Assembly (NCBI GenBank): GCA_024102795.1
Contig: JAGFJK010000453.1
Location: 1-64,000 of the forward strand
Source: Pirellulaceae bacterium
Lineage (GTDB): Bacteria; Planctomycetota; Planctomycetia; Pirellulales; Pirellulaceae
Reading direction: 5' to 3'
Length of the DNA: 64,000 nt
The notes beneath the pieces were generated by a model that saw only the letters and a program-made list of their open reading frames with translations, searched no databases and was not told where the DNA came from. A program made the translations under genes and the position numbers. Below, in pieces: positions 6,820-13,925 of this stretch (position 1 is the first letter of the stretch; every line of letters starts with the position of its first letter).

Positions 6820-8199
6820 CTAGAATGTCAGGATCATGTCCATGCCAAAGCCCAACTGGTCATTGTCCCTGGCGGGAACGATGAAGCCGTCGTTATCCTG
6901 GTCCCAGCGAACCTCCGGCCGGAAGATCAGGTTCGGATGCGGCTTGTAGTTCAGGCCCACCGTCACTTCGTACAGGTCGGCCCGGTCGCCGATGTCCAGC
7001 TTGGTGTTGAACCACTCGAACCTCGCGCCGGCGGACCAGCAGTCGTTGATCTCATAGAACAGATAGTTGGCCACGCTGTAGCGGTTGACGAACGCGTCGA
7101 CGAACGGCGCCTCGATCAGGGCCCCGTTGTAGTCCACGTAGTCGCTCAGCAGCACGTAGTTCAGCTTTTCGGTCACGGCCACGTTCAGCACGACGCTGTG
7201 CGAGTAGCCGGTGGCCGACGTGCCGAAGCCGATCTTGCCGAACGTCGTGGTGTAGGTCAGCGCCACATCCTCGGTCAGTTGCAGCGTGAAGCCGCCCAGG
7301 AAGTTGTCGCCGCCGTTGGTGTCGAAGCCCGTGTCCCAGCCTTTCGACCAGCCGCCGTACAGCGTGACGTTGTCGTCCAGCATCTTGTAGGTGGCCAGCG
7401 CGCCGCTGTGAGTGAACGGTTCGGCGTTGTACATCGTAAAGGCGTGCGAATAGAAGAAGTTGCCCGTGGCGGGAACCACTTCGTAGCCGCAGATGGTGTA
7501 GAAGTGCCCGGCCTTGATCGACAGGTCGCCGTAGGCCACTTCGGCATACAACTGCGGGATCGCGTGGCCATAGAAACCACCCGCGTCCCAGCCTTCGTCC
7601 CAGCTCCCCGGCGGATTGCCGAACGCCTGAGTGTCCGGGCCGTCGGTGCCGTACACGTAGTCGAACCGGAAACCCCAGTCCCAGCCGCAACTGCCGTCGG
7701 CTTCCTTGCCGATGTAGCCGTAGGCCTGGTGCAACTGCACGGTGTCCGGGTAGTTGTTGAACATCCCCGTGTTGTACGTGTGATAGCCGACCTGGAACCA
7801 GCCGCCCACGTCCAGCTTGGAATCGTGGCAGGGTCCCATGATCCGGTCCCACAGATTGATCGGGTCGCCCGTGGCGCAGGGCAGAATGCTTCGGCCGCAA
7901 CCGCACGAATCGCAGCCCGAATCACAGGCTCCGTCGCAAACGCCGTCACAGGCGGCTCCATCACAGGAGGGCCCATCACAGGCGGCTCCATCACAGGAGG
8001 GCAGCCCCTGCGGGGCGACGTCCACGTCGCCTGCTTCCGCCATCGGCATCGGCGGCAGGTCGCTGGGCGACGACTCGGCCGCCGGCTGATAGTAATCGTA
8101 GGTCGTGCGCGAGGTGGGCTGGATGGTCTGGCCCAGTGCCAGATCGGCCAGAAACAGCCCGGCCACCGCCGCGGCGAACATGGCTTTGGTGATCTTCAT
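6820..8199 (-). CDS. outer-membrane beta-barrel porin, BBP2-like
   Basis: Predicted outer-membrane porin of 459 residues. ATG 8199 follows GGGAG and opens with a signal peptide (MKITKAMFAAAVAGLFLADLALGQ). Residues 25-75 are low complexity, and residues 69-103 form a Cys-rich run of SCDGAACDGP-type repeats, an unusual linker that could be disulfide-rich or metal-binding. From GDPINLWDRIMGPCHDSKLDVGGWFQVG onward the protein alternates aromatic and polar residues as a beta barrel does, ending in a C-terminal Phe (MDMILTF), the usual recognition end for barrel assembly. This matches the putative beta-barrel porin-2 family common in planctomycetes. Substrate unknown. It is a single transcription unit with its own terminator and a strong leader hairpin. 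Confidence 0.85.
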   Translation of the reverse strand: MKITKAMFAAAVAGLFLADLALGQTIQPTSRTTYDYYQPAAESSPSDLPPMPMAEAGDVDVAPQGLPSCDGAACDGPSCDGAACDGVCDGACDSGCDSCGCGRSILPCATGDPINLWDRIMGPCHDSKLDVGGWFQVGYHTYNTGMFNNYPDTVQLHQAYGYIGKEADGSCGWDWGFRFDYVYGTDGPDTQAFGNPPGSWDEGWDAGGFYGHAIPQLYAEVAYGDLSIKAGHFYTICGYEVVPATGNFFYSHAFTMYNAEPFTHSGALATYKMLDDNVTLYGGWSKGWDTGFDTNGGDNFLGGFTLQLTEDVALTYTTTFGKIGFGTSATGYSHSVVLNVAVTEKLNYVLLSDYVDYNGALIEAPFVDAFVNRYSVANYLFYEINDCWSAGARFEWFNTKLDIGDRADLYEVTVGLNYKPHPNLIFRPEVRWDQDNDGFIVPARDNDQLGFGMDMILTF

Positions 8200-8239
8200 G
8201 ATCGGTGTCTCCCAATCCGTTGGCAGCATTTCGTGATTG

Positions 8240-8270
8240 CTCGTGCGCGGGTAGCGGGCCCGCGCACGAG
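8240..8270 (-). other. 12-bp perfect hairpin in the porin leader
   Basis: Arms CTCGTGCGCGGG and CCCGCGCACGAG flank a 7-nt loop, 41-71 bases upstream of the porin ATG. There is no U-run on either side, so it is not a simple terminator. It could stabilise the mRNA leader or be part of a regulatory structure. Confidence 0.7.
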
Positions 8271-8558
8271 TTGCAAGGTGAGCCTGGTAGCGGGCACTGC
8301 GGAGAGGGGCGCGGCGAACCGTGCCTCAGTCCCGCGGCTGGTTATCAGTTCGTATCGGCCATCCCACGCGAACCGATTGATGGGAACACGCCGCCGAAAC
8401 TGGTTGTAGCCCGGGTTTTCAGGCCGAAAACGCCAAACCTTGCCGGTTGTACGAGTTACCGGACCGGGAAGCCGACCGGCCCGGGGCCCGGGGCCAGCGG
8501 CGTCGCTGGAAAGGAGCGCCCGCTGCTACGCTGGGGATTCCAGACTGAAGACGCCAAA

Positions 8559-8590
8559 TTGCAAATTGGAGATTGGAGATTGGAGATTGG
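8559..8590. repeat. composite repeat, inverted copy: CAAATTGCAAATTG core plus TTGGAGA heptamers
   Basis: CAAATTGCAAATTG is the reverse complement of the core seen at 3940 and 6552. It is followed by three TTGGAGA heptamers and a partial fourth. The arrangement is therefore the same element in the opposite orientation, with a third heptamer type. Confidence 0.8.
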
Positions 8591-8611
8591 AAAGTCACAG
8601 CTCAGCTTCGC

Positions 8612-9691
8612 TCAGCGATCCGACGACGCGGGCAGCATGGCGGCCACAAACCGCTCGACGTCAAAATCCGCAAAATCCGCCGGCTTTTCCCCAGTGCCGA
8701 CGAACTTCACGGGGATCTGAAACTGCTGCCGGATCGGAATCACGACTCCCCCTTTGGCCGTGCCGTCCAGCTTGGCCAGGACGATGCCCGTACAACCGGC
8801 AGCTTCGGAAAACCCGCGAGCCTGGCTGATTCCGTTCTGACCGGCCGTGGCGTCCAGCACCAGCAGCACTTCGTGCGGCGCGCCAGGCACCTGGTTGCCG
8901 ACGACGCGGCGGATCTTGTCGAGCTGTTTCATCAGATTGACCTGGGTCTGCAGACGGCCGGCCGTATCGACGATGCAGACGTCCGCTCGCGACTCCGCCG
9001 CGCGGCTGACCGCCTGATGAGCGACCGCGGCCGGATCCCCGCCCGGCGGTCCCTTGACGATCTCGGCCCCAATCCGCTCGGCCCAGATCGTCAGTTGCTC
9101 CACCGCCGCCGCCCGAAACGTGTCCCCCGCGCCCAAGACCACCTTCCGCCCTTCCGCCACCAGGCGATACGCCAGCTTGGCGATGGACGTTGTCTTGCCC
9201 GATCCGTTGACGCCCACCACCAGAATCACGGTGGGTCCCTCGGCGGCGAAGGCAATCGGCTCGTCCTGCTGAGCCATGAGTTCCCGGATCCCCTGCCGCA
9301 CGGTCTGCAGCACGTCGTCCATCTGCACGACTCGACCGCGATAATCTCTCTGGACCCGGTCCCGGATCTCGCCGGCCGGACCCACGCCCATGTCGGTCTT
9401 GATCAGGATCGCGAACAGCTCGCGCAGGAATTCGTCGTCCACCAGCCGACCCTGCTTCTTGAACAGGTCGCGGATGTCCGTGTTCAACAGGTCGGCCGTC
9501 TTTTTCAGGCCCCGCCGCAAACTGGCCAGCCAACCTCCGCCCTGCCCGCCTGGTGCGCCTGGTGCGTCATGTGCGTCTGGCGATCCCTCTCCGGCCAGCG
9601 GCACATGGCCCTGGCTGGCCGCTGCCGGCTGCCCATCCTCGGCCCGCTCGCTGGTGGCGGGCCGATCCTTGCGGCGATTGAATAATCCCAT
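8612..9691 (-). CDS. ftsY: signal recognition particle receptor FtsY
   Basis: SRP-type GTPase at the cytoplasmic membrane that receives the ribosome-SRP complex for cotranslational insertion. It is 359 residues from ATG 9691 ([10 protein letters not shown]), which leaves 22 bp to the nusB stop; an open extension to 9724 would overlap nusB. After a short Pro/Gly-rich acidic-poor N-terminus (to about 55), the four-helix N domain spans roughly 60-145 and the G domain follows. GTPase motifs are G1 GVNGSGKT (160-167), the DTFRAAA loop, DTAGRLQTQ and [10 protein letters not shown]. The absence of a long acidic A domain is common outside enterobacteria. It ends the polA-to-ftsY run. Confidence 0.95.
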   Translation of the reverse strand: MGLFNRRKDRPATSERAEDGQPAAASQGHVPLAGEGSPDAHDAPGAPGGQGGGWLASLRRGLKKTADLLNTDIRDLFKKQGRLVDDEFLRELFAILIKTDMGVGPAGEIRDRVQRDYRGRVVQMDDVLQTVRQGIRELMAQQDEPIAFAAEGPTVILVVGVNGSGKTTSIAKLAYRLVAEGRKVVLGAGDTFRAAAVEQLTIWAERIGAEIVKGPPGGDPAAVAHQAVSRAAESRADVCIVDTAGRLQTQVNLMKQLDKIRRVVGNQVPGAPHEVLLVLDATAGQNGISQARGFSEAAGCTGIVLAKLDGTAKGGVVIPIRQQFQIPVKFVGTGEKPADFADFDVERFVAAMLPASSDR

Positions 9692-9713
9692 GGTTCCCAT
9701 TCCTGCAAATCTG

Positions 9714-10121
9714 TCAGCGCCCACGATCCTGGAGCAGACGGTCGAGAATCCCGTTGACGAATTGAGGCGACTGCTTCGCGCCGAACCGCTTGGCCAGCTC
9801 CACCGCCTCGTTGATCGCCACCCGGCCCGGCGTGTCGCTGAACAGGATCTCGAACGCGCCCAGCCGAAGGATGTTGCGGTCGGTCGCCGCCATCCGCTCC
9901 AGACTCCAGTTCTGAGCCCGCTCGGCCAGCATCTGATCCAGTTCCTGGCGATTGCGACGGACGCCGGAGAGCAGCCCGCGAGCGAACTCCACCAGCGGTT
10001 CGTCCTGCCGCAGTCGGTTGCACAAAAAGCGGTCGGCAGCCGCCAGGTTGCGGTCGGGATTCAGGTCGTCCTCGTAGAGGATCTGCAGAACCACTTCCCG
10101 GGCTCGACTTCGGCGTGACAT
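9714..10121 (-). CDS. nusB: transcription antitermination factor NusB
   Basis: Small all-helical RNA-binding protein that, with NusE/S10, assembles the antitermination complex on rRNA operons. Length is 135 residues from ATG 10121 (MSRRSRAREVVLQILYEDD); the longer open frame upstream runs through the ribH tail and is not used. Conserved positions include the N-terminal R-AR--VLQ-LY motif, the WSLERMAATDRNILRLGAFEIL segment and PGRVAINEAVELAKRFG with the RNA-contact face. Its position between ribH and ftsY is typical, since ribH-nusB pairs are widespread. Confidence 0.95.
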   Translation of the reverse strand: MSRRSRAREVVLQILYEDDLNPDRNLAAADRFLCNRLRQDEPLVEFARGLLSGVRRNRQELDQMLAERAQNWSLERMAATDRNILRLGAFEILFSDTPGRVAINEAVELAKRFGAKQSPQFVNGILDRLLQDRGR

Positions 10122-10165
10122 GCTCGACTCGGTTGGCAATTTGCCGCTAAAACTCTCCGCCCCCG

Positions 10166-10648
10166 CTAACCCGGCGGCAACTGGTCCAGTTGGGCCAGCA
10201 AACCGGCCATTTCCAGCGCGGCGGCAGCACACTCTTGTCCCTTGTTCCCCGCATTCCCTCCGGATCGCTGCAGAGCCTGCTCCAGCGATTCGCAGGTCAG
10301 CACGCCGAACAGCACGGGCACGCCGGTATCCAGAGCCAGTTGTCCCAGGTTCAGGCTCACCTGCCGGTTGATATGCTGGTCGTGCGTCGTCTCGCCGCGG
10401 ATCACCGCCCCCAGGCAGCATACCGCCCGGTACTGGCCCGAGGCGGCGAAGCGCTGAGCCACCAGCGGCAGTTCCCAGGCACCGGGAACCCAGGCCACAT
10501 CGATCGACTCCTCCGCCACGCCCCGCTCGCCAAAGCAGGCCAAGGCGCCCGCCAGCAACTTCCCCGTGATCGTGTCATTATAGCGGGAGACAACGACTGC
10601 GAACCGGCCCGGCACCGCCTGGCCGGTCCCTTCAAACACGCGCGGCAT
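10166..10648 (-). CDS. ribH: 6,7-dimethyl-8-ribityllumazine synthase
   Basis: Penultimate step of riboflavin synthesis: condenses 5-amino-6-ribitylaminouracil with dihydroxybutanone phosphate. It is 160 residues, the usual size. Motifs are VVVSRYND near the start, WVPGAWELPLVAQ (substrate loop), GAVIRGETTHDQHIN (phosphate and catalytic His region) and VLFGVLTCES. The C-terminal GNKGQECAAAALEM is the conserved Lys-containing helix. The gene is 44 bp upstream of nusB on the same strand, and no FMN riboswitch is visible ahead of it, so it is probably expressed with the housekeeping run. Confidence 0.96.
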   Translation of the reverse strand: MPRVFEGTGQAVPGRFAVVVSRYNDTITGKLLAGALACFGERGVAEESIDVAWVPGAWELPLVAQRFAASGQYRAVCCLGAVIRGETTHDQHINRQVSLNLGQLALDTGVPVLFGVLTCESLEQALQRSGGNAGNKGQECAAAALEMAGLLAQLDQLPPG

Positions 10649-10738
10649 CGTTCACCCTTCCCGCCCGGCCGTGTGGATCTGGCGACTTCGGGAGGCTGAG
10701 TGACCGGGGTCCCACCCGAAGCTCGATTCCAAAAAAAA

Positions 10739-11518
10739 CTAGAAAAAATCCAGCGGGCTCATCGGCCGCGCGGCGGGCACCAGCAGCGTATGGGTGCTGG
10801 TCGGGCAATCCTCGAGCATCTTGCCGGGCGCTCCGCGAACCACGGTCACGTCCACCGACTGCCCCCGGTTCTCGTTGAGCATCCGGAACCATTCGGCCGG
10901 AGTCAGTTCGGTCAGCACCGCGTCGCCGCTGCGCAACAGGGACTGTTCCACCGCTCCGCCTGGTTCGACCACCGCCAGGAACAACGTTGCTTGCGACGAC
11001 CCGTCACGGCGGAACAAATAGCCCGGCACCGTCTTGAAACCAAGATCCTGTTGCAGTTGGCGTTCCAGCCTCCAGCGCGTAAACCAGCCGTAGCCGATCT
11101 GGGCGCCACCCGCCAGATACGCACTCAAGCCCAGCACGAAGATATAAATCAGTAACCAGCCAAACAGCTCGCGGCTCTTCAACTGCGGGCCAAGCTGTCC
11201 CAGCCGCCAGGCGTACAGTTCTCCCACCAATACGGCCAGCACCAGGAAGCCGCAGACGACGGGCGGAATCGCCATCGCCGCGATCGGTCCCAGGTAGTTG
11301 ATCAGCGCGTACTGGAAGGCCAATACCGTGACCAGCACCATCAGCCCGCCAATCCCAAACCGCAACGGGTGCCGGCCGGTCACCGCTTTGACCTCGACGG
11401 CGGCCGGGCCGACCGCGATGGCGTCGAAGACTTCATCCGGGGACTCGCCGGCCAGCGGTCCGGCACCGCGGGCCGGAGCCTCGGCGCCACCGGCGCGGTC
11501 CTGTTCGTCGGCAGGCAT
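10739..11518 (-). CDS. membrane protein with C-terminal PDZ-like region, downstream of rho
   Basis: A 259-residue protein of unknown function. Residues 1-50 are acidic/Ala-rich and probably cytoplasmic. Then come about four hydrophobic segments ([52 protein letters not shown]). The C-terminal part ([20 protein letters not shown]...[15 protein letters not shown]) resembles a PDZ domain, with the 'GxAxxSLLRxGDxVL' pattern. ATG 11518 lies 8 bp after the rho stop, so it is very likely cotranscribed with rho. Bases just after the stop are T-rich (TTTTTTTT on the minus strand) but no stem precedes them. PDZ assignment is moderate; the role is unknown. Confidence 0.65.
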   Translation of the reverse strand: MPADEQDRAGGAEAPARGAGPLAGESPDEVFDAIAVGPAAVEVKAVTGRHPLRFGIGGLMVLVTVLAFQYALINYLGPIAAMAIPPVVCGFLVLAVLVGELYAWRLGQLGPQLKSRELFGWLLIYIFVLGLSAYLAGGAQIGYGWFTRWRLERQLQQDLGFKTVPGYLFRRDGSSQATLFLAVVEPGGAVEQSLLRSGDAVLTELTPAEWFRMLNENRGQSVDVTVVRGAPGKMLEDCPTSTHTLLVPAARPMSPLDFF

Positions 11519-11526
11519 CAGGCACC

Positions 11527-13002
11527 CTACTTCATGTTCATGCTCATCAGAAACTCCGCGTTGGTCCGCGTCTTCTGCAGCCGCGTGACCAGCAGCTCCA
11601 TGGCATCCGGCGGGTTCATGTCGTTCAGCACGCGCCGCAGCACGCAGATGCGGCGGTACTCTTCCGGATCCAGCAGCTTCTCCTCGCGCCGCGTCCCGCT
11701 GCGGTTGATGTCGATCGCCGGCCAAATGCGGCGGTCGACCAGTTTGCGATCCAGGACGATCTCCAGGTTGCCGGTTCCCTTGAACTCCTCGAAGATCACC
11801 TCGTCCATCTTGCTGCCCGTGTCGATCAGAGCCGTCGCCAGAATGGTCAGCGAACCGCCCTCCTCGACCTTGCGGGCCGAGCCGAAGAACCGCTTGGGGT
11901 TCTGCAGGGCGTTGGCGTCCAGACCGCCCGAAAGGATCTTGCCCGACTGCGGGCATTCGGCGTTCCAGGCCCGGGCCAGGCGGGTGATCGAATCCAGGAA
12001 AATCACCACGTCCACCCCGTACTCGACCATCCGCTTGGCCTTTTCGATCACCATCTCCGACACCTGCACGTGCCGCGAGGACGGCTCGTCGAACGTCGAG
12101 CTGATCACTTCGCAGTTGTGGCCCTTGACCTCCCGCTCCATGTCGGTCACTTCCTCCGGCCGTTCGTCAATCAGCAGCATGATGACGTACGCTTCGGGGT
12201 AGTTCTTCAGGACGGCGCGGGCCATCTTCTGCAGCAGGATCGTCTTGCCGGCGCGCGGCGGACTGACGATTAGCCCTCGCTGGCCGAAGCCGATCGGCGT
12301 CATCATGTCGACCACCCGCGTGCAACAGTCCTGCGAGTCGTGCTCCATCACGATCCGCTGGGCCGGGTGCAGCGGCGTCAGATCGTCGAACTGCACCTTG
12401 TCGGCCAGCAGGTTCGGATCCTGGTAGTTGATCGCCTCGACGCGCAGCAGGGCGAAGTACCGCTCGTTCTCCTTCGGCGGCCGGATCTGGCCGGAAACCG
12501 TGGCCCCGGTTTGCAAACCGAAGCGGCGGATCTGGCTGGGCGAGACGTAAATGTCGTCCGGGCACGAGAGGTAGTGGTAGTCGGGGCTGCGGAGGAACCC
12601 GAAGCCGTCGGGCAGGATCTCCAGGGTGCCTTCCCCGTACATCAGCCCGTTCATCTTCACCCGCTCTTTGAGGATCCTGAAGATCAGGTCCTGCTTCTTC
12701 AACCCGGCCACGTCCGCGACGTTGTCCTTGCGGGCCTCTTCGATCAACTGCCCCATGCTCATTTTCTGCAGCTCGGCGATGTGAATCTCGCCCTGCTTGA
12801 TCTTCTCGTACCGCTGCTGCGTCTCGTCGCCGCCGCGTTCCACCTCGGCCGCGATCTCCTCGGCCAGCGACAGCGGTTCGCGCATGTTCTTTTCGTCGTC
12901 CGTCGTCGACTCGGCCGGGCGGCTGTGGCGCCGCACGCCGCCCACCGGCTTCTTGCGGTCGTCTCGAGGGCGAGATACACGCGATTGGGATGATTGGGAC
13001 AT
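11527..13002 (-). CDS. rho: transcription termination factor Rho
   Basis: Hexameric RNA helicase that releases transcripts. Length is 491 residues, with about 80 extra polar, charged residues before the Rho N-terminal core ([15 protein letters not shown]). The RNA-binding cold-shock-like domain follows ([21 protein letters not shown]), then the RecA-type ATPase with Walker [13 protein letters not shown] (247-258), the catalytic region [13 protein letters not shown], Walker [17 protein letters not shown] and the arginine-finger stretch. [20 protein letters not shown] is the bicyclomycin-contact region. High-GC bacteria with N-terminal Rho extensions are common. It lies between coaE and a PDZ-like membrane gene. 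Confidence 0.97.
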   Translation of the reverse strand: MSQSSQSRVSRPRDDRKKPVGGVRRHSRPAESTTDDEKNMREPLSLAEEIAAEVERGGDETQQRYEKIKQGEIHIAELQKMSMGQLIEEARKDNVADVAGLKKQDLIFRILKERVKMNGLMYGEGTLEILPDGFGFLRSPDYHYLSCPDDIYVSPSQIRRFGLQTGATVSGQIRPPKENERYFALLRVEAINYQDPNLLADKVQFDDLTPLHPAQRIVMEHDSQDCCTRVVDMMTPIGFGQRGLIVSPPRAGKTILLQKMARAVLKNYPEAYVIMLLIDERPEEVTDMEREVKGHNCEVISSTFDEPSSRHVQVSEMVIEKAKRMVEYGVDVVIFLDSITRLARAWNAECPQSGKILSGGLDANALQNPKRFFGSARKVEEGGSLTILATALIDTGSKMDEVIFEEFKGTGNLEIVLDRKLVDRRIWPAIDINRSGTRREEKLLDPEEYRRICVLRRVLNDMNPPDAMELLVTRLQKTRTNAEFLMSMNMK

Positions 13003-13206
13003 GGCTTGTCCGACTCCTGATGAGAGAAAGGGGGCGCCGCTGCTCGGAGGGCATTGGCGGGTGGGGGTAAATCGCCGCCTGCCAGGAGACGACCAGCAGA
13101 ACAGCCAGTCGCCGCGCGAGCCGCGTGTGCGACTCGTCCTGCCGGCGGCAATGCACTCAGTAAACTGTTCCGGTTTCCGCTCGGGCAGCCAGGCCGGCTG
13201 CCCGAT

Positions 13207-13836
13207 CTAGGGGTTTGCCTCAGGGGAATTCGCTGTCTGAGCGACCCAGGAATGCCACAGGCGACGCACCTGCTCGACCGTCTCGGCGGCCGAACCCGAA
13301 TTGTCGATCGTCTGGGATGCCCGGCTCTGCTTCTCCTCCAACGACATCTGCGCCGCTTCGCGAGCGGCAAACTGCTGCTCCGTCCAACCTCGCCGCAACG
13401 ACCGCTCCAGTCGAGCCGTCCGGGGAGCGGCCACGAAGACAATCACGTCACACAGCCGGTCCCAACCGGCCTCCAACAACAACGCCGCATCCAACACCAC
13501 CGCCGGCAATCCTGATTCGCGGGCCACGACCGCCTCGTCCTGCAAACGGCCGCGGATGCGAGGATGGGTCAAGCCCTCCAGGAACCTCCGCTCCGGCGGC
13601 CCGTCCGGCGGCGGAGCGAAGACGATCCGCGCAATCGCCTCGCGATCCACCTTTCCCTGCCGGTCGAACACGGCAGCGCCCCAGCGGTCGCGCAGAGCCT
13701 GCCGCACTGGCTCCTCCTCCAACACTTCGTGTCCCGCCCGGTCCGCGTCCAGCACGCGGGCGCCCAGCCTGCGGAACTCGGCCGACACCAGGCTCTTGCC
13801 GCTGGCCACGCCGCCCACAATGCCAATCACCCGCAT
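13207..13836 (-). CDS. coaE: dephospho-CoA kinase
   Basis: Last step of coenzyme A synthesis: phosphorylates the 3'-OH of dephospho-CoA using ATP. The start is ATG 13836 (MRVIGIVGGVASGKS), giving 209 residues; the open frame further upstream consists of repeat sequence in the polA-coaE gap. The P-loop GGVASGKS is at 8-15. Other family features are LGARVLDADRAGHEVL, LTHPRIRGRL and VVLDAALLLEAGWDRLCDVIVFVAAP. The polA-coaE-rho order on one strand suggests a shared transcript; the gap to polA is 89 bp and holds a dispersed repeat. Confidence 0.95.
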   Translation of the reverse strand: MRVIGIVGGVASGKSLVSAEFRRLGARVLDADRAGHEVLEEEPVRQALRDRWGAAVFDRQGKVDREAIARIVFAPPPDGPPERRFLEGLTHPRIRGRLQDEAVVARESGLPAVVLDAALLLEAGWDRLCDVIVFVAAPRTARLERSLRRGWTEQQFAAREAAQMSLEEKQSRASQTIDNSGSAAETVEQVRRLWHSWVAQTANSPEANP

Positions 13837-13887
13837 GCCTGCCGTCCATTCGTCCTGATTCGCTTCCGTTGGCGGCTTCTTGCCACC

Positions 13888-13924
13888 TCTTAACGCCGTC
13901 CCTCGCTGACGCTTCGGGCTACAT
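13888..13924. repeat. dispersed repeat, CCCGAAGCGTCAGCGAGGGA type
   Basis: On the minus strand, directly after the polA stop, the sequence reads GTAGCCCGAAGCGTCAGCG followed by AGGGACGGCG. Three further copies with CGACGCG in place of CGAAGCG stand in tandem at 40680-40808. I recognise this string as a repeat common in planctomycete genomes; its function is unknown to me. Confidence 0.75.
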
Positions 13925-13925
13925 T

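Larger units (their letters stand above)
8200..8611. other. ftsY-porin spacer, no gene
   Basis: A 412-bp spacer. Near the porin it holds the leader hairpin (8240-8270), and next to the ftsY stop an inverted copy of the composite heptamer element (8559-8590). The middle (about 8275-8550) shows no conserved reading frame, RNA gene or repeat that I recognise. Confidence 0.7.

Noticed and set aside
10649-10738. FMN riboswitch before ribH
   Set aside because: The conserved RFN blocks are absent and the spacer is too short.
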